The notes beneath the pieces were generated by a model, which did not search any database, was not told where the DNA came from, and worked only from the letters and a program-made list of their open reading frames with translations. This document shows, one piece after another, positions 1-6,716 of a stretch of DNA of 64,000 bases. Positions within the stretch are counted from its first letter, which is position 1; the number at the start of each line of letters is the position of its first letter. The position numbers and the translations under genes were made by a program. The DNA is from Pseudomonas mucoides. GTDB lineage: Bacteria > Pseudomonadota > Gammaproteobacteria > Pseudomonadales > Pseudomonadaceae. The DNA lies in NCBI RefSeq assembly GCF_015461845.1, contig NZ_JACOPW010000006.1:124001-188000 (forward strand), given 5' to 3'.

Positions 1-1264
1 CAACACCAACGTGCGGACCGAGATTCTGGCGGGCGTCACGACTTTCTTGGCCATGGCCTACATTCTGTTCGTCAACCCGAGCATTCTCGGCGAAACCGGC
101 ATGGACAAGGGCGCGGTGTTCGTCGCCACCTGTCTGGCCGCGGCGATTGGTTCCACGATCATGGGCCTGATCGCCAACTACCCGATCGCGCTGGCGCCGG
201 GCATGGGCTTGAACGCCTTCTTCACCTATACCGTGGTCCTGCACATGGGCCACACCTGGCAAGTGGCGCTGGGTGCGGTGTTTATCTCGGCGGTGTGCTT
301 CTTCATGCTGTCGATCTTCCGTATCCGTGAATGGATCATCAACAGCATCCCGCTGCCGCTGCGCTCGGCGATTGCCGCCGGTATCGGCCTGTTCCTGGCG
401 CTGATTGCCCTGCACAACGCCGGCATCGTGGTCAGCAACCCGGCGACCATGGTCGGCCTCGGTGATCTGAAACAACCAGCCCCGATCCTCGCGACCCTGG
501 GTTTTGCCCTGATCGTTGCCCTCGAAGCCCTGGCCGTACGCGGCGCCGTGCTGATCGGCATTCTGGCGGTGACCATCATTTCGATCTTGATGGGCTTCAC
601 CCCTTTCGGCGGCGTGATGTCGATGCCACCGTCGCTGGCCCCAACCTTCATGCAACTGGACATCAAAGGCGCACTGGACATCGGTCTGGTCAGCGTGATT
701 TTCGCTTTCCTGTTTGTCGATCTGTTCGACAACTCCGGCACTCTGATCGGCGTCGCCAAACGCGCCGGCCTGATGGACAAGAACGGCCACATGCCGAAAA
801 TGGGTCGCGCCCTGATCGCCGACAGCACCGCGGCCATGGCCGGTTCGCTGCTGGGCACCTCGACCACCACCAGCTACATCGAGTCCGCAGCCGGCGTGAG
901 TGCGGGCGGCCGCACCGGCCTGACCGCCGTCGTGGTGGCGATCCTGTTCCTGCTGGCACTGTTTTTCTCGCCATTGGCGTCCAGCGTCCCGGCCTTCGCC
1001 ACGGCACCGGCACTGCTGTTCGTCGCCGTACTGATGACCTCCGGCCTGGCCGAAATAGACTGGGACGACATCACCGTTGCCGCACCGGTGGTGATCACCG
1101 CGCTGGCCATGCCGTTCACTTATTCGATCGCTAATGGCATCGCCTTCGGTTTCATTTCCTGGACCGCCATCAAGCTGATGTCCGGTCGTGGCCGTGAGCT
1201 GAACCCGGCGCTGGTGATCCTGTCGATTCTGTTCGTGATCAAGTTGGGTTGGTTCAACGCATGA
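1..1264 (+). CDS. NCS2-family purine/pyrimidine permease, 5' end outside window
   Basis: Inner-membrane nucleobase:cation symporter of the AzgA/PbuG (adenine/guanine/hypoxanthine) branch. The reading frame is already open at base 2 and no start with a ribosome binding site is visible, so the true start lies upstream; roughly 420 C-terminal residues are present. The protein is hydrophobic throughout and carries landmarks of the branch: an early ILAGVTTFLAMAYI segment, PGMGLNAFF in the first third, and a GTSTTTSYIES stretch in the second half. It ends in a TGA that overlaps the trmA ATG by four bases (ATGA), so the two are probably translated together. A permease beside trmA is also the order I recall in P. 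aeruginosa. The exact base transported cannot be read from the sequence. Confidence 0.93.
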   Translation, partial: NTNVRTEILAGVTTFLAMAYILFVNPSILGETGMDKGAVFVATCLAAAIGSTIMGLIANYPIALAPGMGLNAFFTYTVVLHMGHTWQVALGAVFISAVCFFMLSIFRIREWIINSIPLPLRSAIAAGIGLFLALIALHNAGIVVSNPATMVGLGDLKQPAPILATLGFALIVALEALAVRGAVLIGILAVTIISILMGFTPFGGVMSMPPSLAPTFMQLDIKGALDIGLVSVIFAFLFVDLFDNSGTLIGVAKRAGLMDKNGHMPKMGRALIADSTAAMAGSLLGTSTTTSYIESAAGVSAGGRTGLTAVVVAILFLLALFFSPLASSVPAFATAPALLFVAVLMTSGLAEIDWDDITVAAPVVITALAMPFTYSIANGIAFGFISWTAIKLMSGRGRELNPALVILSILFVIKLGWFNA

Positions 1265-2340
1265 CTTTTGATTCCCAGGCCTACGCCGTTCAGCTCGAAG
1301 AAAAGGTCACGCGCCTGCGTGACCTCCTGGCCCCGTTCGATGCGCCAGAACCTGCGGTGTACGACTCTCCGCTGCAAAACTTCCGCCTGCGCGCTGAATT
1401 CCGCCTGTGGCGTGAAGGTGGTGAGCGGCACTACGCGATGTTTTCCCAGGAAGACAAACGTACGCCGATCCTGATCGAAGAGTTTCCGATCGCCAGCCTG
1501 CGCATCAACGAACTGATGCCGAAGCTCAAAGCCGCCTGGAAAGCCAGTGCGGCCCTGAGCCACAAGTTGTTCCAGGTGGAGTTCCTGACCACCCTGGCCG
1601 GCGATGCGATGATCACCCTGTGCTATCACCGCCCGCTGGACGAGCACTGGCATGCGGCGGCCACGAAACTGGCCACGGACCTGAACGTGAGCATCATCGG
1701 TCGCTCAAAAGGCAAACGCGAAGTGATCGGTCACGATTACGTGGTTGAACAGCTCGAAGTCGGCGGCCGTACTTTCAGCTATCGCCAGCCGGAAGGCGCA
1801 TTCACCCAGCCCAACGGCACCGTGAACCGGAAGATGCTCAACTGGGCTTACGACGCGTTGGGTGATCGCCCGGACGACTTGCTCGAACTGTACTGCGGCA
1901 ACGGCAACTTCACCCTGCCGCTCGCGACCCGCGTACGCAAAGTGCTGGCCACCGAAATCAGCAAGACCTCGGTCAATGCAGCGCTGAGCAACCTCAGCGA
2001 AAACGCGGTGGATAACGTCACCCTGGTGCGACTCTCCGCCGAAGAGCTGACCGAAGCGCTGAACGAAGTCCGCCCGTTCCGCCGCCTGCATGGCATCGAC
2101 CTCAAGAGCTACGAGTTCGGTAGCGTGTTCGTCGACCCGCCCCGCGCCGGCATGGACCCGGACACCTGCGAGCTGACCCGACGTTTCGACAACATCCTCT
2201 ACATTTCCTGCAACCCGGAAACGCTGGCGGCGAACATCGCCCAGTTGCACGACACGCATCGCATCACTCAGTGCGCGATGTTTGACCAGTTCCCGTGGAC
2301 CCATCACATGGAATCCGGGGTGTTGTTGACCCGTCGTTGA
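1261..2340 (+). CDS. trmA: tRNA (uracil-54-C5)-methyltransferase TrmA
   Basis: Makes ribothymidine at position 54 of the tRNA T-loop using S-adenosylmethionine. The 359-residue product matches the usual length (about 366 in E. coli). The SAM-binding strand ELYCGNGNF lies near residue 207, the motif VFVDPPRAGMD near 290, and the nucleophilic cysteine is Cys317 in YISCNPETL. A FTQPNGTVNRKML segment precedes the methyltransferase fold, as in TrmA/RlmD enzymes. The ATG at 1261 is preferred over the upstream GTG because it gives the family N-terminus MTFDSQAYA and the ATGA overlap with the permease. A strong terminator follows 22 bases after the stop. Confidence 0.97.
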   Translation: MTFDSQAYAVQLEEKVTRLRDLLAPFDAPEPAVYDSPLQNFRLRAEFRLWREGGERHYAMFSQEDKRTPILIEEFPIASLRINELMPKLKAAWKASAALSHKLFQVEFLTTLAGDAMITLCYHRPLDEHWHAAATKLATDLNVSIIGRSKGKREVIGHDYVVEQLEVGGRTFSYRQPEGAFTQPNGTVNRKMLNWAYDALGDRPDDLLELYCGNGNFTLPLATRVRKVLATEISKTSVNAALSNLSENAVDNVTLVRLSAEELTEALNEVRPFRRLHGIDLKSYEFGSVFVDPPRAGMDPDTCELTRRFDNILYISCNPETLAANIAQLHDTHRITQCAMFDQFPWTHHMESGVLLTRR

Positions 2341-2361
2341 GAGCTGTTGCCGATACAAATG

Positions 2362-2385
2362 AGCCGTCATGACGACGGCTTTTTT
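2362..2385 (+). terminator. Rho-independent terminator of trmA
   Basis: A perfect 7-bp stem (AGCCGTC / GACGGCT) with a 5-base loop runs straight into six T residues. It ends the permease-trmA transcript before the convergent DUF2442 gene. Confidence 0.9.
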
Positions 2386-2394
2386 GTAGGCGAA

Positions 2395-2841
2395 TCAAAG
2401 TGCCGCATCTACCTTGCGCGGTCGCCCGCCCTTTTTGCCATTGGCCCGCGCAGCCTCGGCCTTGGCGACGCTGCTCTGGCGCCCATTGCGTGAGGCGATG
2501 ACCGAAGACGCCATGTCCATCAATGGCTTGCTCGCTGAAATCAGGCCGGCGATGGACACCTGCAAATCACTGCCTTCATGGCAGAGCGCGGTTCCCGCAA
2601 AGCCAACCCTCAAGTCGGCGAAATCCTCATCGTCAAAGCCATCAAACTCCGGGTAGTTCTTCGCCGGCAGGAGCACGCCACTACCGTCCTCAAAACTGAT
2701 GACCAGGCAATGTCCGGTCCAGCTCACGGCTCTCGCATTCAAACCGCTGCGACGGCTCAACTCGCCTCGCTCAATGGCCTGTTCCAATGTTTCTTCGGTG
2801 ACGGGGCGATCCGCCTGAATGCTCGCCTGTATGGTTTTCAT
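2395..2841 (-). CDS. DUF2442-domain protein with basic AT-hook-like tail
   Basis: A 148-residue protein with a DUF2442-type core (about residues 30-100) in which the protein meets a DxxVSIAGL strand. The C-terminal 30 residues are Ala/Lys/Arg rich and end in KKGGRPRK, which resembles an AT-hook, so DNA binding is possible. Its ATG overlaps the stop of the upstream DUF4160 gene by four bases (ATGA), so the pair is translationally coupled. DUF2442 and DUF4160 genes often sit together in bacteria and the layout resembles type II toxin-antitoxin modules, but I know of no established activity; the toxin-antitoxin idea is inference. The N-terminal 30 residues look variable. Confidence 0.8.
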   Translation of the reverse strand: MKTIQASIQADRPVTEETLEQAIERGELSRRSGLNARAVSWTGHCLVISFEDGSGVLLPAKNYPEFDGFDDEDFADLRVGFAGTALCHEGSDLQVSIAGLISASKPLMDMASSVIASRNGRQSSVAKAEAARANGKKGGRPRKVDAAL

Positions 2842-3275
2842 AATTCGATTTCCACTCCCTCGGCAGCCCCCGTCAGGGATAACAGCGTCTTGTTAACTTC
2901 GGGCTCGTAACTGGCCGAGTCAATCAGGTAAGTCGTGCTGGCGAGTCGTTTCATCACGACCACTTCATTGCTCTCCCAATCCCACAACTGATTATCGAGG
3001 CAGGCGGTGCACAATTTTCGCCACCAGAGGCCACGCGCTCGCTGTAAATGCGCCGGTTGCCGCAGCGCCTGGCGCAATCCTTCCAGCACTGCTGAAGGGG
3101 GGCGCTGCGAATGAGGAACGACGTCCCAAAGCTCCACGCCGTTGTGCCAGAAACTGAATTTGAAGCGTGCGCTCCATGTCTGTGCATCGACATGGACATG
3201 CGGCGGGCAATGTTGATCGCGCAACATGATGACCAATGAAAAGTCCTTAAAGCGACATACGTTCATGCAACCCAT
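2838..3275 (-). CDS. DUF4160-domain protein, partner of DUF2442 gene
   Basis: A 145-residue protein. Residues 5-45 carry the DUF4160 signature (RFKDFSLVIMLRDQHCPPHVHV), with the characteristic D-x(2,3)-PPHxHV centre that could hold a metal or catalyse a reaction. The remaining 100 residues contain a Trp-rich segment (LWWRKL, QLWDWES) and are longer than the minimal domain. The first ATG at 3275 has a poor ribosome binding site; the ATG at 3266 lies behind GGATGGG and is an equally good start. First gene of the two-gene unit with the DUF2442 protein. Confidence 0.78.
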   Translation of the reverse strand: MGCMNVCRFKDFSLVIMLRDQHCPPHVHVDAQTWSARFKFSFWHNGVELWDVVPHSQRPPSAVLEGLRQALRQPAHLQRARGLWWRKLCTACLDNQLWDWESNEVVVMKRLASTTYLIDSASYEPEVNKTLLSLTGAAEGVEIEL

Positions 3276-3533
3276 CCGTTAGGTTATAGAGTGCAAAGAT
3301 TCTCCATTCCTTGAAGAACCCGGCAATTGGCGATTGATCCGTTTGACGATCGACTCGGTTTTGAGCCTAGCCCTTGAACGTTTTTTGACTCGCCTATGAC
3401 GGCGGCAAAATAGTAAGCAATCCTTTCACTGCTCTCACAAAAAAAAGCCGCCTACGCCGGTCAAGCACTGCCACGGCGATTTCATCTACAGTGACGCCAT
3501 TCAGTCCTCATTTGATCCCCGGTGTAATCAATC

Positions 3534-4445
3534 ATGCAGCGTGTCTTCGATGATCTTCAGTTGGGCAGCATCGAGCTGTTTTGCCTCGCCGCCGAGGCCG
3601 GCAGCTTTACGGCCGCCGCACTGGTGGCGGGCGTGACACCAGCCGCGGTCAGCCGCTCGGTATCGCGCATGGAAGAGCGTCTGGGCGTGCGGCTGTTTGC
3701 GCGTACCACCCGCAGTGTGAAGTTGACCGACAGCGGTCGTCGTTACTACGAAGAATGTCGTCAGGCTCTGGCGCAGCTGGTCGAGGCTCAGCGCGAGGTC
3801 ATGGGCCAGCAGCAGCAACCGTCTGGCACCTTGCGCATCAGCATTCCCACGACGTATGCGCACCACCGGATCTTGCCGTTGCTGCCAGCCTTTCGGGCGC
3901 GTTTTCCCGACGTGAAGGTCGAGTCGCACATCAGCAATCGCAATATTGATTTCGTCGGCGAAGGTTACGACATGGCGATTCGCGTACGGGCCATTCCGGA
4001 CTCCGGCCTGATCGCCCGGCATCTGGAGGACGCCGCGCTGGTGATGATTGCCAGTCCCGATTACCTCAAGCGTGCAGGTGTCCCCCAAACACTCGAAGAC
4101 TTGGCGCAGCACGAATGCATCCAATACGAACTGCCCAGCAGCGGTCGGCGGATCGCCTGGCTGTTCAATGACAACGGCACACCTCGGGAGATTCTGGCCG
4201 AGGGCAGTCTCAGTTGCTCTGACGATGTGCTGGGTGGCGTGACCCTGGCCAAACACGGGGCGGGGTTGTTTCAGACGTACCGGTTTATCGTCGAAAACGA
4301 ACTGGCCGATGGCTCGCTGGTGGAAGTATTGAAGCCTTACAGCGGCCGCTCGCGACCGTTCACGTTGCTGTATCCGCAAAGCCGTCATGTGCCCCTGAGG
4401 TTGCGCGCCTTTATCGATTTCCTGGTGGAGCATCTGCCGCGATAA
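3534..4445 (+). CDS. LysR-family transcriptional regulator
   Basis: A 303-residue LysR regulator. The winged helix-turn-helix occupies about residues 10-70 (FCLAAEAGSFTAAALVAGVTPAAVSRSVSRMEERLG), followed by a linker helix and a periplasmic-binding-protein-like effector domain from about residue 90. The family N-terminus (LGSIELFCLAAEAGSF) resembles the CrgA/PtrR subgroup, often acting on a neighbouring gene. The neighbour downstream is aroQ at 4587, on the same strand but across a 141-base gap; upstream is the DUF4160 pair on the other strand. Nothing in the protein reveals the ligand, and a link to the quinate genes is only positional. Confidence 0.93.
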   Translation: MQRVFDDLQLGSIELFCLAAEAGSFTAAALVAGVTPAAVSRSVSRMEERLGVRLFARTTRSVKLTDSGRRYYEECRQALAQLVEAQREVMGQQQQPSGTLRISIPTTYAHHRILPLLPAFRARFPDVKVESHISNRNIDFVGEGYDMAIRVRAIPDSGLIARHLEDAALVMIASPDYLKRAGVPQTLEDLAQHECIQYELPSSGRRIAWLFNDNGTPREILAEGSLSCSDDVLGGVTLAKHGAGLFQTYRFIVENELADGSLVEVLKPYSGRSRPFTLLYPQSRHVPLRLRAFIDFLVEHLPR

Positions 4446-4506
4446 ACAGCGAAATCGTCCGATCACCGCACACAAATCCCCTTCGAGACGTCTCTTCAAT
4501 TGACCT

Positions 4507-4524
4507 AATTAACCAGCTAGTACA
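4507..4524 (-). promoter_or_regulatory. Candidate operator upstream of aroQ (copy 1 of shared 18-mer)
   Basis: Read on the minus strand this site is TGTACTAGCTGGTTAATT. It matches 15 of 18 bases of a site in the quiC/MFS promoter region (8765-8782). It sits 62 bases before the aroQ ATG, a usual place for a repressor site. The local TetR protein encoded at 5937-6614 is the natural candidate to bind both; that assignment is inference. Confidence 0.5.
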
Positions 4525-4586
4525 ATTTGTCTCCACAGGCTGAAACCTAGAGCCGATTCCAAAAATAATAAGTGGAGAGACCCTCG

Positions 4587-5027
4587 ATGCCCCCTATCGT
4601 TCTGGTGCTCAACGGCCCGAACCTGAACCTGCTCGGCACCCGTGAACCGGCGACTTATGGCCACGAAACCCTGGCAGACATTTCGGCGCTGTGCGCACGC
4701 GCTGCTGAAGAATTCGGCCTGGCCGTGGAGTTCCGCCAGACCAACCACGAAGGTGAATTGCTCGACTGGATTCACGCCGCTCGCGGTCGTTGCGCCGGGA
4801 TTGTCATCAATCCAGCCGCGTGGACCCACACCTCGGTGGCGATTCGCGACGCCCTCGTCGCCAGCGAACTGCCCGTGATCGAAGTCCACCTGTCGAACGT
4901 CCATGCTCGCGAGCCTTTCCGGCATCACTCGTTTGTCTCGGCCATCGCCACCGCGGTGATGGCCGGTTTCGGCAGCCACGGCTATCGCCTGGCGCTGGAA
5001 CATTTCAGTCTGAAATTGAAGGGGTGA
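4587..5027 (+). CDS. aroQ: 3-dehydroquinate dehydratase, type II (catabolic copy)
   Basis: Dehydrates 3-dehydroquinate to 3-dehydroshikimate in the cytoplasm. The 146-residue length and motifs fit dodecameric type II enzymes: LNGPNLNLLGTRE at residues 8-20 with Arg19, the active-site Tyr24, the INPAAWTHTS loop near 75, and VHLSN near 100. The ATG at 4587 has GGAGAG eight bases upstream and gives the standard N-terminus. It is followed 5 bases later by the quinate/shikimate dehydrogenase gene, with the TetR-quiC pair converging from the right, so this is probably the inducible catabolic isozyme rather than the chromosomal biosynthetic copy. Confidence 0.95.
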   Translation: MPPIVLVLNGPNLNLLGTREPATYGHETLADISALCARAAEEFGLAVEFRQTNHEGELLDWIHAARGRCAGIVINPAAWTHTSVAIRDALVASELPVIEVHLSNVHAREPFRHHSFVSAIATAVMAGFGSHGYRLALEHFSLKLKG

Positions 5028-5032
5028 ACACG

Positions 5033-5887
5033 ATGGCTCAGCACAACACTGTATTGGCCGGGCTGATCGGCGCCGGGATTCAAGCCTCGCGCACACCGGC
5101 GCTGCACGAGCACGAAGGCGAAGCGCAGGGCATGCGCTACCTCTATCGCCTGATCGACCTGGATCAATTGAAGCTCGACAGCAGTGCCCTGCCCGACCTG
5201 TTGATGGCGGCCGAACGAATGAACTTCACCGGGCTGAACATCACCTTCCCGTGCAAGCAGGCCATCATCCCGTTGCTTGACGAACTGTCGCCGGAAGCCC
5301 GCGGCATCGGCGCGGTGAACACGGTGGTGTTGAAGGACGGTAAACGCATCGGCCATAACACCGATTGCCTGGGTTTTGCCGAAGGATTTCGCCGTGGCTT
5401 GAAGGACGCTGCCCGTGAGCGCGTCGTACAAATGGGCGCTGGTGGCGCCGGCGCGGCAGTGGCCCACGCGTTGTTGAGCGAAGGCGTACAACTGCTGAGT
5501 ATTTTTGACGTGGAACCAAGCCGCGCGCAGGCGCTGGCAGACAATCTCAATCAACACTTCGGGGCTGGCCGGGCGGTGGCCGGGCACGATCTGCCGAGCA
5601 CGTTGAGCCTGGCTGATGGTTTGGTAAACACCACGCCCATGGGCATGAAAAAACTGCCGGGCATGCCAGTGCCGGTCGAGTTGCTTCGCTCAGCCTTGTG
5701 GGTGGCGGAGATCGTTTACTTCCCGCTGGAAACCGAACTGCTGCGCAACGCCCGCGCGCTCGGTTGCCGCACGCTGGACGGCGGCAACATGGCGGTGTTT
5801 CAGGCGGTGAAGGCGTTTGAATTGTTCAGCAACGTGGTGCCGGATGCGCAGCGAATGCTCGCGCACTTTCAGAGCATGAACGACTGA
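5033..5887 (+). CDS. Quinate/shikimate dehydrogenase (AroE-family, NAD-type)
   Basis: 284-residue shikimate dehydrogenase-family oxidoreductase. The substrate site has SRTP (Ser19-Thr21) in place of the SxS of biosynthetic AroE, and the N-terminus (GLIGAGIQASRTPALHEHEG) strongly resembles the Corynebacterium quinate/shikimate dehydrogenase as I recall it. Catalytic Lys75 (NITFPCKQ) and Asp111 (GHNTD) are present. The Rossmann motif GAGGAG starts at 135 and strand 2 ends in Asp159 (IFDVEPSR), which favours NAD over NADP. With aroQ and quiC this indicates oxidation of quinate or shikimate toward protocatechuate. The ATG at 5033 follows AAGGGGTGA; the same frame is open further upstream but overlaps aroQ. 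Annotation pipelines often call this aroE, which would mislead. Confidence 0.9.
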   Translation: MAQHNTVLAGLIGAGIQASRTPALHEHEGEAQGMRYLYRLIDLDQLKLDSSALPDLLMAAERMNFTGLNITFPCKQAIIPLLDELSPEARGIGAVNTVVLKDGKRIGHNTDCLGFAEGFRRGLKDAARERVVQMGAGGAGAAVAHALLSEGVQLLSIFDVEPSRAQALADNLNQHFGAGRAVAGHDLPSTLSLADGLVNTTPMGMKKLPGMPVPVELLRSALWVAEIVYFPLETELLRNARALGCRTLDGGNMAVFQAVKAFELFSNVVPDAQRMLAHFQSMND

Positions 5888-5896
5888 GGGGATGCG

Positions 5897-5930
5897 GTGA
5901 GGGGCTGCAGTGAAGGGAAAGCCCCCTCAC
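5897..5930. terminator. Hairpin between convergent dehydrogenase and tetR genes
   Basis: An 8-bp stem (GTGAGGGG / CCCCTCAC) lies between the stop codons of two convergent genes, followed by a 12-bp perfect palindrome (CCTGATATCAGG, 5930-5941). There is no T-tract on either strand, so it may act as a weak or Rho-assisted bidirectional terminator. Confidence 0.4.
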
Positions 5931-5936
5931 CTGATA

Positions 5937-6614
5937 TCAGGCTTGCAAGTAACGCAACACCGACTCGCAAATCATCGCACGATGCCTCTGCTTGATGGCT
6001 TCGTCCGGCAAATCGATCTGGAAGATCTCCCCGAAGGTATGACGGTTCGACACGCGATAGAAGCAGAACGAACTGATCAGCAGATGCACATCCAGCGCCA
6101 CTAGCCCTGCACGGAACAAACCCTCCTCGGCACCGCGACGCAGAATTTCGCCCAGTGCGTCGAGAATCGTATTGTTCATGGCCTTGATCGCATCGGAGCG
6201 CTTCACGTATTCGGCATTGTGAATGTTCTCGATGCTGACGATACGCACGAAATCGACGTTGTGATCGTGGTGGTCGAAGGTGAACTCCACCAGGCGACGA
6301 ATCGCCTCCACCGGCCCCAGTTCGGTCAGGTGCAAGCGGTTTTCAGTGTTGCGAATATCACCGTAGAGCTTTTCCAGCACCTCGACGTAGAGCTGTTCCT
6401 TACTGCCGAAGTAGTAATAGATCATGCGTTTGGAGGTGTGGATACGCTCGGCGATTGCATCGACTCGAGCACCGGAAAGCCCCTGTTGGACGAACTCGAC
6501 AATCGCCTCTTGAAGGATATTCTCGCGGGTCTTTTCCGGGTTGTTTTTGCGGCTCTTGCGGGGCTCGGCGATCAGTTCGGCGGGCACTGCGGAGCGTTCT
6601 GAAGTCATTGTCAT
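5937..6614 (-). CDS. TetR-family regulator of the quinate/shikimate block
   Basis: A 225-residue TetR repressor-type protein. The DNA-binding helix-turn-helix spans about residues 28-75 (ILQEAIVEFVQQGLSGARVDAIAERIHTSKRMIYYYF), preceded by a basic arm (PRKSRKNNPEKTRE); the rest is the all-helical ligand domain. Same strand and 102 bases downstream of quiC, so possibly cotranscribed with it. The equivalent gene lies between quiC and the dehydrogenase gene in P. aeruginosa as I recall. Two related 18-bp sites upstream of aroQ and of quiC/MFS are its likely targets. Start chosen at 6614 (MTMTSERS); an ATG at 6608 is an alternative, both with weak ribosome binding sites. Confidence 0.9.
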   Translation of the reverse strand: MTMTSERSAVPAELIAEPRKSRKNNPEKTRENILQEAIVEFVQQGLSGARVDAIAERIHTSKRMIYYYFGSKEQLYVEVLEKLYGDIRNTENRLHLTELGPVEAIRRLVEFTFDHHDHNVDFVRIVSIENIHNAEYVKRSDAIKAMNNTILDALGEILRRGAEEGLFRAGLVALDVHLLISSFCFYRVSNRHTFGEIFQIDLPDEAIKQRHRAMICESVLRYLQA

Positions 6615-6716
6615 TGCGGGCTCACGGCCATCACTGCACAAGCTGGCGATTATGGGCCGCTGCGCACAGTGAAGGAAGCCGCGCGGCAGCGGTTTGTCCC
6701 GGCGTTTACGATTTTG

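Noticed and set aside
3439..3446. Run of eight A before GCCG as a minus-strand terminator
   Set aside because: The neighbouring stem is only about three bases and no minus-strand gene would end there.
5033..5887. Biosynthetic aroE identity
   Set aside because: SRTP substrate motif, NAD-type Asp159, and gene context with aroQ and quiC point to a catabolic quinate/shikimate dehydrogenase.
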